From contig CM054154.1 in assembly GCA_028751875.1 (NCBI GenBank), positions 55,989,679-56,053,678 of the forward strand: a stretch of DNA of 64,000 nucleotides, written 5' to 3'. The position numbers and the translations under genes are program-made. This DNA comes from Rapana venosa (lineage: Eukaryota; Mollusca; Gastropoda; Neogastropoda; Muricidae). Numbering within the stretch: the first letter of the stretch is position 1; each line of letters opens with the position of its first letter. This document shows positions 1 to 12,359 of this stretch, piece by piece. The notes beneath the pieces were generated by a model. That model did not search any database. It saw nothing but the letters and a program-made list of their open reading frames with translations, and was not told the origin of the DNA.

Positions 1-290
1 CTGGTCAGTCAGCGGCATCACTTCTCCCTAACACCTGGAGCAGTCGTTGGGCCACTGCACTGCCGTGCTTCCTGTCCAAGGTGACCCTGGCGGAGTCCAG
101 CCCTCTCCAGGCAGAGGATGCATGCTGGGTATGTTTGCGTTTCCATAACCCACCGGATGCTAACATGAATGACAGAATCTTTAGCAAGCATGCTTGATCT
201 TCTGTGTGTGTATATATACACACAGGAATGAATGCATTGGCAAGTCTGCACTTTAAATTGACCCTAGAGATTGTAAAAATCCCCACCCAT
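1..290 (-). mobile_element. SINE family B copy, partial
   Basis: Read on the minus strand it parallels the full copy at 9925-10290: GTGCAGACTTGCCAATGC, a microsatellite-like TATATACACACA, CAGAAGATC, then ACCCAGCATGCAT. The tRNA-like head is missing at the 290 side and the element runs off the window edge. Confidence 0.65.
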
Positions 291-344
291 ATAGGATATG
301 GGCATGCAAAAACTGGACAACAGAGTGATGTATTGTGCATCACT

Positions 345-545
345 TAGGGTCACCGCAGATTTCTCTGCGTGAAAGTTTGGCTGCCCTCCCCGGGGAGAGC
401 GCGTCGCCACAAGAGCAGCGCCACCCATTATTGTTTTCTTTTCCGGCGTGCAACTGTATAAATGTTGTTTCCCTCTCAGAGTGGCTGTCCGGTGAGTGCA
501 TTGCAGAGTTGGCTTGTAGCTCTGCTCGTCAAGCAAAACACAGGA
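345..545 (-). mobile_element. SINE family C fragment
   Basis: Matches the body of the full copy at 24515-24900 (CAGATTTCTCTGCGTGAAA, GTCGCCACAAGAGCAGCGCC, CAGAGTGGCT) in the same orientation, without the tRNA-like head. A TCTG run follows at 567-600. 546-900 otherwise holds nothing I recognise. Confidence 0.6.
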
Positions 546-563
546 TTTAGCACACAACGCAGG

Positions 564-596
<33 letters not shown>

Positions 597-904
597 GTCA
601 ACAACCCGCCCAGCATGAGGCCACCGTGACGGGTTGATTTTGTCCGTTGCCGCTGATAAGTCGATCAATGGCTGGCTAGTTTTCCAGTGACTGCAGGACT
701 TCGGTACGATATTTATTCTACTGACCATAGCAGTACAGTCGCGAAGGTTTGGCCATCTTCCCAAATTTCTCTCCCCCCCCCAAAAAAAAAGAAAAAAAGA
801 AAAGGAATAGCTGTGAAATACTTCCAGTTCTTCCCCATTTGAACTGGTCAGTGTACTATTTGGCCACTTATACTTTTTGTGGTCAGTTTGATGATGATTA
901 CATA

Positions 905-2287
905 ATATATACACACCATGTACACACCAATCATTACATAGATAGACACTGATGATTACCTAGGTAGACACACCAATGATTACATGGGTAGACACTGACG
1001 ATTACATAGGTAGACACACTGATGATTACATAGGTAGACACACTGATGATTACATAGGTAGACACACTGATGATTACATAGGTAGACACTGATGATTACA
1101 TAGGTAGACACACTGATGATTACATAGATAGACACACTGATGATTACATAGGTAGACACTGATGATTACATAGGTAGACACACTGATGATTACATAGGTA
1201 GACACACTGATTATTACATAGGTAGACACATGATCACATAGGTAGACACACTGATGATTACATAGGTACACACACTGATGATTACATAGGTACACACACT
1301 GATGATTACATAGGTAGACACATGATCACATAGGTAGACACACTGATCATTACATAGGTAGACACACTGATGATTACATGGGTAGACACTGATGATTATA
1401 TAGGTAGACACACTGATGATTACATAGGTAGACACATGATCACATAGGTAGACACACTGATGATTACATAGGTAGACACACTGATGATTACATAGGTAGA
1501 CACACTGATGATTATAAAGGTAGACACTGATGATTACATAAGTAGACACACTGATAATTATATAGGTAGACACTGATGATTACATAGGTGGATACTGATG
1601 ATTACATAGGTAGACACACTGATTATTACATGGGTAGACACACTGATGATTACATAGGTACACACACTGATGATTACATAGGTAGACACACTGATATTAC
1701 CTAGGTAGACACTGATGATTACATAGGTAGACACACTGATGATTACATAGGTAGACACACTGATGATTACATAGGTAGACACTCTGATAGTTACATAGGT
1801 AGACACACTGATGATTACATAGGTAGACACACTGATGATTACATAGGTAGACACTGATAATTACATAGGTGGACACACTGATGATCACATACGTAGACAC
1901 ACTGATGATTACATAGGTAGACACACTGATAAGTACATAGGTAGACACACTGATGATTTCCTAGGTAGACACACCGCTGATTACATAGGTAGACACACTG
2001 ATGATTACATAGGTAGACACTGATAATTACATAGGTAGACACACTGATGATTACATAGGTAGACACACTGATAAGTACATAGGTAGACACACTGATAAGT
2101 ACATAGGTAGACACACTGATAATTACATAGGTAGACACACTGATGATTACATAGGTAGACACACTGATGATTACATAGGTAGACACTGATGATTACATAG
2201 GTAGACACACTGTTGTTTACATAGGTAGACACACTGATGATTACATAGGTAGACACTGATGATTACATAGGTAGACACACTTTGAAT
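905..2287. repeat. Minisatellite, 22/24-bp unit
   Basis: About 58 tandem copies of TGATGATTACATAGGTAGAC followed by AC or ACAC, mixing 22- and 24-bp units plus a shorter TGATCACATAGG variant. Its length periodicity leaves open frames that read as repeats of VYLCNHQC, which I do not regard as genes. Confidence 0.95.
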
Positions 2288-2340
2288 ATCACATTTGTTC
2301 CTGTGAAGTGTTGACGCACTGCTCAGTGGTTGTAGTATTT

Positions 2341-2636
2341 ACCTGTACATGGTTTGCTGTTCTTGTCTGTCGGTCTTATTACCTGTACATGGTTTGCTGT
2401 TCTTGTCTGTCGGTCTTATTACCTGTACATGGTTTGCTGTTCTTGTCTGTCGGTCTTACTACCTGTACATGGTTTGCTGTTCTTGTCTGTCGGTCTTATT
2501 ACCTGTACATGGTTTGCTGTTCTTGTCTGTCGGTCTTACTACCTGTACATGGTTTGCTGTTCTTGTCTGTCGGTCTTATTACCTGTACATGGTTTGCTGT
2601 TCTTGTCTGTCGGTCTTATTACCTGTACGTGTTTTG
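2341..2636. repeat. Minisatellite, 40-bp unit, about 7.4 copies
   Basis: Copies start at 2341, 2381, 2421, 2461, 2501, 2541, 2581 and a partial one at 2621. Units are nearly identical, differing mainly in TTATT versus TTACT at the end. A G homopolymer follows at about 2677-2693. 2700-3530 contains nothing I recognise. Confidence 0.95.
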
Positions 2637-3533
2637 TGAGTGTTGCACTTCTGCTTGCTGTTGTATATGAAAAAAAGGGGGGGGGGGGGGGGGCTCTGGG
2701 GAATAGCTTGCTTTTGAATTGTTTCGTGAACAGGGATGAAAGAGAAACCATGACTGTTCTGTTCGCCCTGTCATCCTTCATTGCTAGTTCCCCAGCCTTC
2801 ACCTGCCTGTGTTTTCTTTGCTGTTTAGTACCTTGCTGTCTAGAGGGTCCAGGACTACGTGTGTGTGGCTACTCAACATCGCCTTTATTTCATAGCTCTG
2901 TCGAAGTTGATTTCCCTGTACGTGTTGGTAAAAGCCGGGGCAAAAGAAGGTCTGTCCGCGCAGTCCTAGGTTTGGCAGGCAGCTGTTACCACAGGACTAC
3001 GGTCTGACAGTTATCTGACACGCACATCTGCCGAATAGCAGATGAAGAATGTAGATTTCTGCACTTTCTACAATGACTTGCTCTTCTGACCTGTCTGGAC
3101 TCTTGTTTTGCTGCCTCATCTTGTGTGTCGCTCTTGCCGTGCTGTTTCCACGACGGGTTTTTTTCCATCTCTCCACCCAGCCATACCCAGATTTGTTAAT
3201 CCTCGGGGTCAGAAGTCTACAGGGAGCTTATCAATATCCAGACACTGTGGGACCACCAGCCAGAAGGGCCCTGCACTGCTGCTGGGCCACTTGGTTGTGT
3301 GTTCAGAGATGCCTGCTGTGAGTTAACACACGCAGGACGCCACCTGATAAGTCCCCTGCCGACGACAGAGGACTCAAGTCGCACAGCCAGACTGAGTGCG
3401 ATGGGTGACCACACACAGCGTCCCTCCAACGACCCCTCCCGTGAACCTCCAACCCCAGAAGCTTTGATACAAACCAACCACAGGCGGAGAGGTGTGTGAC
3501 AAATCCACACTTTGGTCACCATGAGATAATAAT

Positions 3534-3651
3534 AATAATAAATGGAATTTATATAGCGCTGAATCTTGTAAAAACAAACAAATCGTAGCGCTTGCAACTC
3601 TCCTTAAACATAGTGAACAACATATTTCAAATCCATGCTCGTGCACGCACA

Positions 3652-3696
<45 letters not shown>

Positions 3697-6240
3697 GCAA
3701 ACACACTTAGGAGGTGAAGGATGCTGTTGAAAATTAGGGACAGATATGAGGGGAAAGTCTCAGGTAGAAAATAGTGTGTTTTGAGGCTGGATTTGAAGGT
3801 GTTAATGAAGGCTTTTGGCGAAGTGAAAGAGGGAGGTCATTCCAGGTGGATGGATCAGAAATAGAGAAAGAGCGACGGCCAACAGTGGTTTGTTTGAATC
3901 TGGGTGTTCGAAAGCACAAAGTATCTGCAGCTGAACGAAGGGAACGGGGTGGAGTGTACAGGTGAAGACAGGTACAGAGATAAGAGGGTGCAGATTTGTG
4001 GAGACATTTGAAATAGAGGGTATTGATCTAATACTTCAGTCTTTGTGAGACAGCCAGCCAGAGAAGAGATCGCAGAAGAGGAGTGATGTGTTCAGATTTT
4101 TTCTTTCTTCGGACCAGTCGAGCTGCAGAGTTTTGTATGCGTTGAAGAGAGTGGATGGATGATGTTGGTAGGCCAGCCAAAAGAGAATTACAGTAGTCTA
4201 AATGTGAACGAATGAGAGATGTGACAAACTTGGAAGCTGCATCAGTGGACAGATACTTGCGAATCGCGCTCATGCGCCGTAATTGATAGTAGCAAGACTG
4301 GCAGGTCTGGGTGATGAATTTGTTCATAGAGAGTGTTTTGTCAAGAACTACTCCTAAATACTTCACAGAGTTGGCCAATGGAACTGACGCATTGCCGAAT
4401 TCTAATGAAGTTTTTGTGATGGAGGAGAGTTTATGTTCGGTTCCTATGAGCGTGGCTTCGGTTTTATCGGCATTAAGTTGTAACTTGTTCTGAGTCATCC
4501 AGTTTTGAATGTCTTTAAGGCAGTAGGACATATTTGTCAGGAGGGAAGGCAAGTTTTCAACAGTATCACTGCACTGAAGCTGAGTATCATCTGCATAGAA
4601 ATGATGATCAATATGGTGGTTGTTTATTATATATGAGAGTGGAGCAGTGTAGAGAGTAAAGAGAACAGGGCCCAGGACTGATCCCTGTGGGACTCCACAT
4701 TCCATTTTGACAGGTTTTGATTGAATTTTGTTACAATAACTTTCTAGAATCGGTATGTGAGATATGAAGTAAACCAGGTGAGGGCTGTGCCATTAATACC
4801 AAACGTATTTTGGAGGCGAGAAAGAAGAATTGAGTGATTTATAGTGTCAAAGGCTGCAGATAAGTCAAGAAGAGTGAGGAGGGAGATTTTTCCTGCATCA
4901 GAAGCAAGTAGAAGTGTATCTAAAGTGTGGACTAGGGTGGTTTCGGTGCTGTGGTTGGGGCGATAGGCAGATTGAAAAGTGGGAAGGAGATCATTGGAAT
5001 GAAGGTGACTGTTGAGCTGTTTGAGAAACAACTTTTTCTAGTACTTTAGAGACAAAGGGTAAGTTTGAGACAGGTCTATAGTTCTTCTGAATGTTGGGAT
5101 CGAGGTCGTGCTTTTTCAGTAGAGGTGTGACTATTGCGGTTTTAAGAGCTGATGGAAAATTTCCTGATACAAGAGATGAGTTTACTATTTTAGTACAAGT
5201 TGTGGAGGGCATTGTGAGAAAACAGGAGCAGGTATGGGATCAAGGTCGCATGATTTTATAGTCATTTCCTTCACAATTGTCATGATTTCTTTATCACTTG
5301 TGGGATGGAAGGAAAAGAGAGGAGTGCCAGTGAACTGGGGATCAGGAGGCGCAGGCTGGAATTGAGTCTGATCCAGTCTGGAGCGTATGTTTCGGACTTT
5401 GTCTGAAAAGAAGGCAGAAAAGATGGATAGAGGTTCAGACAGGCTGTGGGTGTTAGGCAAAGGAGTTGTTTTTGCAGATCCAAGGAAATTTGAGGTGAGG
5501 GAAAAAAGATTTTATGGATGCAGCACAGAGAACTTGGGAAAAGTAGTAGTCTGTCTTTGCTGAATGGATTAAGAGTTTGACTTTGTTTATTTGTTTTCGG
5601 AAAAGCTGTTTGTTGATTTCGGTTTTTGACTTCCGCCACTGCCGTTCTAGTTGCCGGCGTTTGCGCTTCGCTATCAAGATGTCTTGGGTATACCATTGCG
5701 CACAGGGTCTGTCAGGTAGGAGATGGTCAGTAGGAGGTGCATGCTCATCAAGCAATTGGCGGAGAACAGTGTTATAGTATTCAGAGAGGTCAGTGTGGTC
5801 AGAGGTTTGTTAAAAACGTTCGGAAGCTTGTGAAGAGAAGGTATGAATGTCTAAGGCCTTAAGATTGCGACCAGTAACATATTTCTTCTTTCTGACAGGT
5901 TTTGTGATGTTGAAGTGGAAAAGAATGGCGGAATGATCATAATGCAGTTCGTCGGTGACAGAGACAGATGTGACAAGATTAAATGAAGCATTAGTAATAA
6001 GCCAGTCTAAAATATGACCAGATCTGTGCGTTGCTTCGTTTACCATTTGGGAGAGAGAATGGTTGGACAGAGAAAGAGAAAGGCGTTTGACATCTGGAGA
6101 AGATTGGTTGTCGAAATGGAAGTTGAAATCATCGAGAATTATCAGTTTAGTGGGAGAGAGGCTGTAGTGGTCGAGGAGTGACTGGAATTCTTGGTGAAAA
6201 AGAGCAGAGTAACAGAGGCCACCGAGTCAGAGACAGTTTT
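3534..6240 (-). mobile_element. LINE (CR1/L2-like, jockey-superfamily type), 5'-truncated, frame-broken
   Basis: Reading minus strand: an AP-endonuclease C-terminal part (LIILDDFNFHFDN near 6120-6160; SGHILDWL and HYDHSAILFHF at 5810-6046), then reverse transcriptase with [44 protein letters not shown] and FYADDTQL, and a C-terminal [11 protein letters not shown] region. The catalytic Asp residues are present, but the reading frame changes near 5460, 5200, 5030 and 4740, so it is dead. The 3'UTR includes a CA/GT microsatellite (about 3650-3693) and ends in an ATT tail at 3534. Close relative of the copy at 10722-12510. Clade assignment is tentative. Confidence 0.9.
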
Positions 6241-6249
6241 GTTTTGTTT

Positions 6250-6545
6250 TGTTTTTTTACTGCTGCTGCATGATGATGATCAGTGGGGGTGGTGGTGGGG
6301 GTGGTGTCATCATGCTGCTGCATGATGATGGTCAGTGGTGGTGTAATGTGTGATGATGATATCGTGCGGGGGTGGTGTATCAGCTGCTCATGATGATGAA
6401 TTAGTGGGGGTGTGGTGTCATCATGCTGCTGCAGATGATGATCAGGGTGTGTCATCTGCTGCAGTGTTGTCAGGGGGTAGTGTGTGTCATCATGCTGCTC
6501 ATATGATGATCAGTGGTGGTGGTGAGTGTCATCATGCTGTGTATG
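6250..6545. repeat. Degenerate CATGATGATGATCAGTGG-type repeat
   Basis: Loose tandem copies of ATGATGATCAGTGGTGG with TCATCATGCTGCTG, heavily interrupted. It abuts the 5' truncation point of the LINE. Confidence 0.7.
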
Positions 6546-6589
6546 AGCGCGTGTGTGGATACCCGACAGGCGGACTCCACGCTCCCATC

Positions 6590-6838
6590 TTATAATTATA
6601 TCCTGGCGTCGCCAGACAAGATGCCATGAACTGCTGTTGGGTCAGGTAATTGACACCTCTAATTCGCATCCGTAACAGTGGTAAGCTCGACTGTGTGGTC
6701 CGGTCTTCACTGGCACAACACATCACTTCTGGGTAGGAGCGGCGGGGTCGAACATCCCATGATCTTATGGGAATCGAACTGGGGACCTTCAGTCCGTACC
6801 AGTGCGCTAACCACTGCGCCATGGCGGCTGGTGATTGA
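6590..6838 (-). mobile_element. SINE family D, tRNA-derived
   Basis: On the minus strand it begins with a tRNA-like head: A-box text GCGCAGTGGTTAGCGC and B-box text GTTCGATTCCC, then a body shared with 26080-26345 (AGTCGAGCTTACCACTGTTA, AATTACCTGACC). No intact tRNA acceptor stem, so not a tRNA gene. Confidence 0.75.
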
Positions 6839-6959
6839 TAACTTAACTTCTCTGTTACTTCTGGAGGAGTCTGAGACCGCAACCGTTTCGTTGTATGTTC
6901 ATAGTGCGTCATGGCGAGCCATCTCATGGACAGCGGAGAGATGCTGGGTATGGTGTGTG

Positions 6960-7180
6960 TACGTGTGTTCTCACACACACACATACACACACACATATAT
7001 ATATATACATATAAAAGAAGAGAGGTGGCAAGTAGCATACGCAAAAATCTCGCCGTTGGTCAACCTCAGAACTCTAGCCGAGGAACAAATAACAAAAATG
7101 TGCACACATGTTCCTCCACGCGCGTACACACACATATATTATATATATATATAAATGTACACACACACACACTTTCCCCT
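6960..7180. repeat. CA and TA microsatellites
   Basis: Short CACACA and TATATA runs at 6970-7010 and 7125-7175 separated by unrecognised sequence. Confidence 0.8.
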
Positions 7181-8017
7181 AAAAACCAGGCCAAGCAAGA
7201 CAAGAGAGGAGGAAACCATCATATTTATTGCGGAATGCAGGGAGAGTAATTAGGATGGACAGAACAGGACAGGACAGGACAGCTGTCACACATCACACCA
7301 GGCTCACTGCCCGCACAGCTGCTGCACCACGGCACAGCTGGACTGTGGTCAACACACTTTCACCGCTGCCCAGTCCTAGAGAGCAGCAGGAGACAGACAG
7401 GGATGGAAGAATAGTGTGAGGAGGATATCAGTGGTGTCCTTACCACCTCAAGGATTGAGGACCTGAAGAACGGAGAAGAACGAACAGACTGGACGACAGT
7501 TTAGGAGGAGAAACGAAAGAGCTCAGTAATAATAATAATAAATAAAATGTAGGTCGATAGGTTGGAGCGATTGTCAATTTTTAACATGAATTTTTTCTTG
7601 TTTATTTCATGATTTACAACAGGACACCTTTCTTTCTCTTTTTTTGTGTGTCTTCTTCTTTTTTTAAATGGGCATTGTTACAAAAGTTTTGTCCTTTTAA
7701 TTAAGATAAGAGAAATTGTTGCGAAGTATGAACATCTTTTTTCTGATTTTTTATTTAAAAAAGGTTTTCTTCTTCTTCAAAAGAATACTTTTCACGTGTT
7801 TATCTCAATCTATTGTGCATTTACAAATCATTTTCTTGCATAAATTATTTGCTTTATGTTCGAAAAATAATCTTTGACTGAAAAGTTAACACTGTAGATG
7901 AAGATGATGATCACAAACTGCAATGCAGAACTGACGGTGTACAAGTACAGAACTATACACACACAACCACAACGAGCCATCCATCTCTTCAGCACCTCTC
8001 TCTCTCTCTCTCCTCTG

Positions 8018-8048
<31 letters not shown>

Positions 8049-9046
8049 GTCTCTCTCTCTCTCTCAGGGCAGGTAACAGATCAACACGCGAACAGAAAAG
8101 CGTACAATTATAGTTATGGCATTGGACCAGTTCCTCATTACTTACTGGCATGACAAGAATGATGGACACCGCTTATATGTAAGTGGAAACTGTAACGACA
8201 AAGCTTAGATCACATGGCAGGAACACGTGTCAGAACCTTTGCTGCACGTGCACCTGTACAGTGTTCCGTACATCCATCCCACACTCAAAGGACCCACGTG
8301 CTGAAGGAAAAGAGGAAGCAAATGTCCACGTCCTTCTCACCAGCACTTAGTGGTTGTATGGGGAACCGTCAGGCAAAAGAACCACCACCTTTAAAGAACA
8401 ACAACAGCAAAAGTATATCCCCCAAATACTGGTATTGCAGAAAACTATTCCAAAAAAAAGATCCTATGATCTGAGCCATTGAAGAAGACCTGTTCTCTTA
8501 GTGTTCGCTGCTGCGTTATAAACCAACACACAAATAATGACAAACTAACAGTGGTGGATTGGGTGGACAGTTACACCCACTTTGTCTCAACGATCACACT
8601 CACAACACTCCCGTCATCGCTCCCTACTTGCATCACCCTACCGAATCCTACATGGCCGCTGATGGGTCCGCTTCCTTTTCTTCCCTGTCAGGATGGATGG
8701 AGGCTGAAGGAATCTTCATGTTAAAACAATCAAACACGGAGTTGTTTTAACACCAGAAAAGTTGGGGAGCAGGCATAACTTGTTTGCTGACCTCAGAGAG
8801 ACCACTGGCAGCCATGTCAGATAGGGTAAGGCCCCATAAGTTAGCAATCAAAGGAGCATCAACTCTAATAACAACAACAATGGCAGTTTTTTGGCAAACG
8901 GCGTCAAATTGTCCACATTGCATCTCGTTCCCATGGCAAGGTCAAAGGTGATGATGAGGCAGGTACAAAGGTCAAGTGGAGTGATGGAGGTTACCATGAC
9001 AACGAGGGGGTGGGGGGGGGGGCAAAAAGTCGAGAGGGGTCAAAGT
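7180..9046 (-). other. Presumed 3'UTR and 3' flank of the EF-hand gene
   Basis: No other gene is visible here. The stretch downstream of the stop codon is mostly unique sequence, with a CT repeat (about 7998-8065) and an AAT run (7526-7545). Minus-strand AATAAA hexamers occur at 7755-7750, 7606-7601 and 7229-7224; any could be the polyadenylation signal, and I cannot choose without transcript data. Confidence 0.35.
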
Positions 9047-9163
9047 TCACTTGGGTGGCATTCCAAACAGGTAGTTGCCCCTCTTGCCCGTGTCACTGGA
9101 GAGGAAGTACTCCTTCCACAAGCTGGTGAAGTCTTCCTTGGAAATCATCTGGTCAGACGTTCC
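9047..9163 (-). CDS. Coding exon 6 (residues 152-189 and stop)
   Basis: The acceptor GTTTGCAG opens a 117-nt terminal coding exon, phase 0. It encodes the degenerate fourth EF-hand ([12 protein letters not shown]), the SLWKEYF helix, and a tail ending NYLFGMPPK with TGA at 9049-9047. The C-terminal GN-LFG pattern is a family hallmark. A partial copy of the acceptor and first codons lies about 90 bp upstream, near 9224-9260. Confidence 0.94.
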   Translation of the reverse strand, partial: GTSDQMISKEDFTSLWKEYFLSSDTGKRGNYLFGMPPK

Positions 9164-12100
9164 CTGCAAACACCAAAGGATCAAGGTTGCCGTTGATTCC
9201 CCTTTTGCGAGTTTATCAGATATGGAAATCATCTGGTTAGACGTTCCGTGGCAAAACAAAATGATAGAGTCTCACTGATTGTGCTGTCAAAGCACCAATA
9301 TAACTAATCTCTGATCAGTTCATAAGTCAGTCTCTGTACTGGATTCTGATTCCGTCTGTGATAGAGCTGGATTCTTATTCTTATATTGTAACTGCCCTTC
9401 ATGGGATGATGAAAGTGTTCTTGACTTGACTTGACTATTCTGTCTTTGATACTGCTGGATTCTGTGATAGTGCTGGACTTTGTCTGTGATAGTGCTGGAT
9501 TCTGTGATAGTGCTGGACTCTGTCTGTCATACTGCTGGCTTCTGTGATAGTGCTGGACTCTGTCTGTCATACTGCTGGATTCTGTGATAGTGCTGGACTT
9601 TGTCTGTCATACTGCTGGATTCTGTGATAGTGCTGGACTCTGTCTGTCATACTGCTGGATTCTGTGATAGTGCTGGACTCTGTCTGTCATACTGCTGGAT
9701 TCTGTGATAGTGCTGGACTCTGTCTGTCATACTGCTGGATTCTGACTTTCATACTGCTGGATTCTGACTGTCATACTGCTGGATTCTGACTGTCTGTCAT
9801 AGTGCTGGATTATGATTCTGTGTGTGATAGTGCTGGATTCTGATTCTATATGTGATAGTGCTGGATTCTGATTGTCTGTCTGTCATAGTACTGGATTCAT
9901 TAAGGACAGGTTAAATGAACATGAAACGACGGATGGACGCTGTAGCCGAATAGACCGTCCAACCTCGATCCCATGAACTCGTGGGTTCAAATCCCGGCGG
10001 CATGTGGTGAATTTACCGTGGGTATTTCTACTATCTCCCTGGTCAACTTCGAGTGCAGACCTGCCAGTGCTTTAATCCCCTCCGTGTATATACACATGCA
10101 GAAGATCACCTATGCACGTTAAAGATCCCGTAAATCATGTCAGCGTTCGGCGGGATAGGGAAACACGAAGATACCCAGCATGCATTCATCTCCTAAGTGG
10201 GAACGCGGCGTCCTTCATGGTGCAGGGCAGCACCACCTCGCCCTGCTGAACCTGGCACCTAGCTCTGGCCGAGGATCAAACACACAACACAACACACAAG
10301 GAAACGACTGTTCTCCGGACACCAAATGACCCCCCCCCCCCTCCACAAGACATAGTACACATCATGTCTGGGCAGTTCACATCACGCTAAGAAGCAGGCG
10401 ACATAGCGCTGTGGTCAGGGCTAGCTAGGGGCTGGAAGGTCAAGGGTTCAAGTCCCGTAGTCACATCTGACATAGTGATAATGCACTCAGAATGTGACTG
10501 GATGATGTTTTCAGAATGACTTGATAATGTATGATGATGTATTCAGAATGACTTGATAATGTATGATGATGTTTTCAGAATGACTTGATAATGTATGATG
10601 ATGTATTCAGAATGACTTGATAATGTATGATGATGTTTTCAGAATGACTTGATAATGTATGATGATGTTTTCAGAATGACTTGATAATGTATGATGATGT
10701 ATTCAGAATGACTTGATAATGTGACAATTCTGAAGGAAATGTCTATAAAATCATGCGACCTTGATCCCATACCTGCTCCTGTTTTCTCACAATGCCTTCC
10801 ACAACTTGTACCTATTATCACTAAAATAGTAAACTCATCTCTTGTATCAGGAAATTTTCCATCAGCTCTTAAAACAGCAATAGTCACACCTCTACTGAAA
10901 AAGCACGACCTCGATCCCAACATTCTGAAGAATTATAGGCCTGTCTCAAACTTACCCTTTGTCTCTAAAGTACTAGAAAAAGTCGTTCTCAAACAGCTCA
11001 ACAGTCACCTTCATTCCAATGATCTCCTTCCCACTTTTCAATCTGCCTATCGCCCCAACCACAGCACCGAAACCACCCTAGTCCACACTTTAGATACACT
11101 TCTACTTGCTTCTGATGCAGGAAAAATCTCCCTCCTCACTCTTCTTGACTTATCTGCAGCCTTTGATACCATAGATAACTCAATTCTTCTTTCTCGCCTC
11201 CAAAATACGTTTGGTATTAACGGCACAGCCCTCACCTGGTTTACTTCATACCTCACAGACAGGTTCCAGAAAGTTACTGTAAACAAAATTCAATCAAAAC
11301 CTGTCAAAATGGAATGTGGAGTCCCACAGGGATCAGTCCTGGGCCCTGTTCTCTTTACTCTCTACACTGCTCCACTCTCACATATAATAAACAACCACCA
11401 TATTGATCATCATTTCTATGCCGATGATACTCAGCTTCAGTGCAGTGATACTGTTGAAAACTTGCCTTCCCTCCTGACAAATATATCCTACTGCCTTCAA
11501 GACATTCAAAACTGGATGACTCAGAACAAGTTACAACTTAATGCCGATAAAACCGAAGCCATGCTCATAGGGACCCAACATAAACTTTCCTATATCGCAA
11601 AGACTTCAATAGAATTCGGCAATACATCAGTTCCTTTGTCCAACTCTGTAAAGTATTTAGGAGTAGTTCTTGACAACACACTCTCTATGAACAAATTCAT
11701 CGCCCAGACCTGCCAGTCTTGCTACTATCAATTACGGCGCATAAGCGCGATTCGCAAGTATCTGTCCACTGATGCAACTTCCAAGCTTGTCACATCTCTC
11801 ATTCTTTCACGTTTAGACTACTGTAATTCTCTTTTGGCTGGCCTACCAGCATCATCTATCCACTCTCTTCAACGCATACAAAACTCTGCAGCTCGACTGG
11901 TCCTAAGAAAGAAAAAATCTGAACACATCATTCCTCTTCTGCGATCTCTTCTCTGGCTGCCTGTCTTACAAAGACTGGAGTATAAAATCAATACCCTCCG
12001 TTTCAAATGTCTCCACAAATCTGCACCCTCTTATCTCTGTAACTGTCTTCACCTGTACACTCCATCCAGTTCCCTTTGTTCAGCCGCAGATACTTTGTGC

Positions 12101-12322
12101 TTTCGAACACCCAGATTCAAACAAACCACTGTTGGCCGTCGCTCCTTCTCTGTTTCTGGTCCATCCACCTGGAATGACCTCCCTCTTTCACTTCGCCAAA
12201 AGCCTTCACTTGATACCTTCAAATCCAGCCTCAAAACACACTTATTTCCTACCTGAAACTTCCCCCCAAGTATCTGTCCGTAATTTTCAACAGCATCTTT
12301 CACCTTCTAAGTGTTGTTCCGA

Positions 12323-12359
<37 letters not shown>

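Noticed and set aside
4311..4493. Plus-strand 60-codon frame in the LINE
   Set aside because: Antisense shadow of the minus-strand RT.
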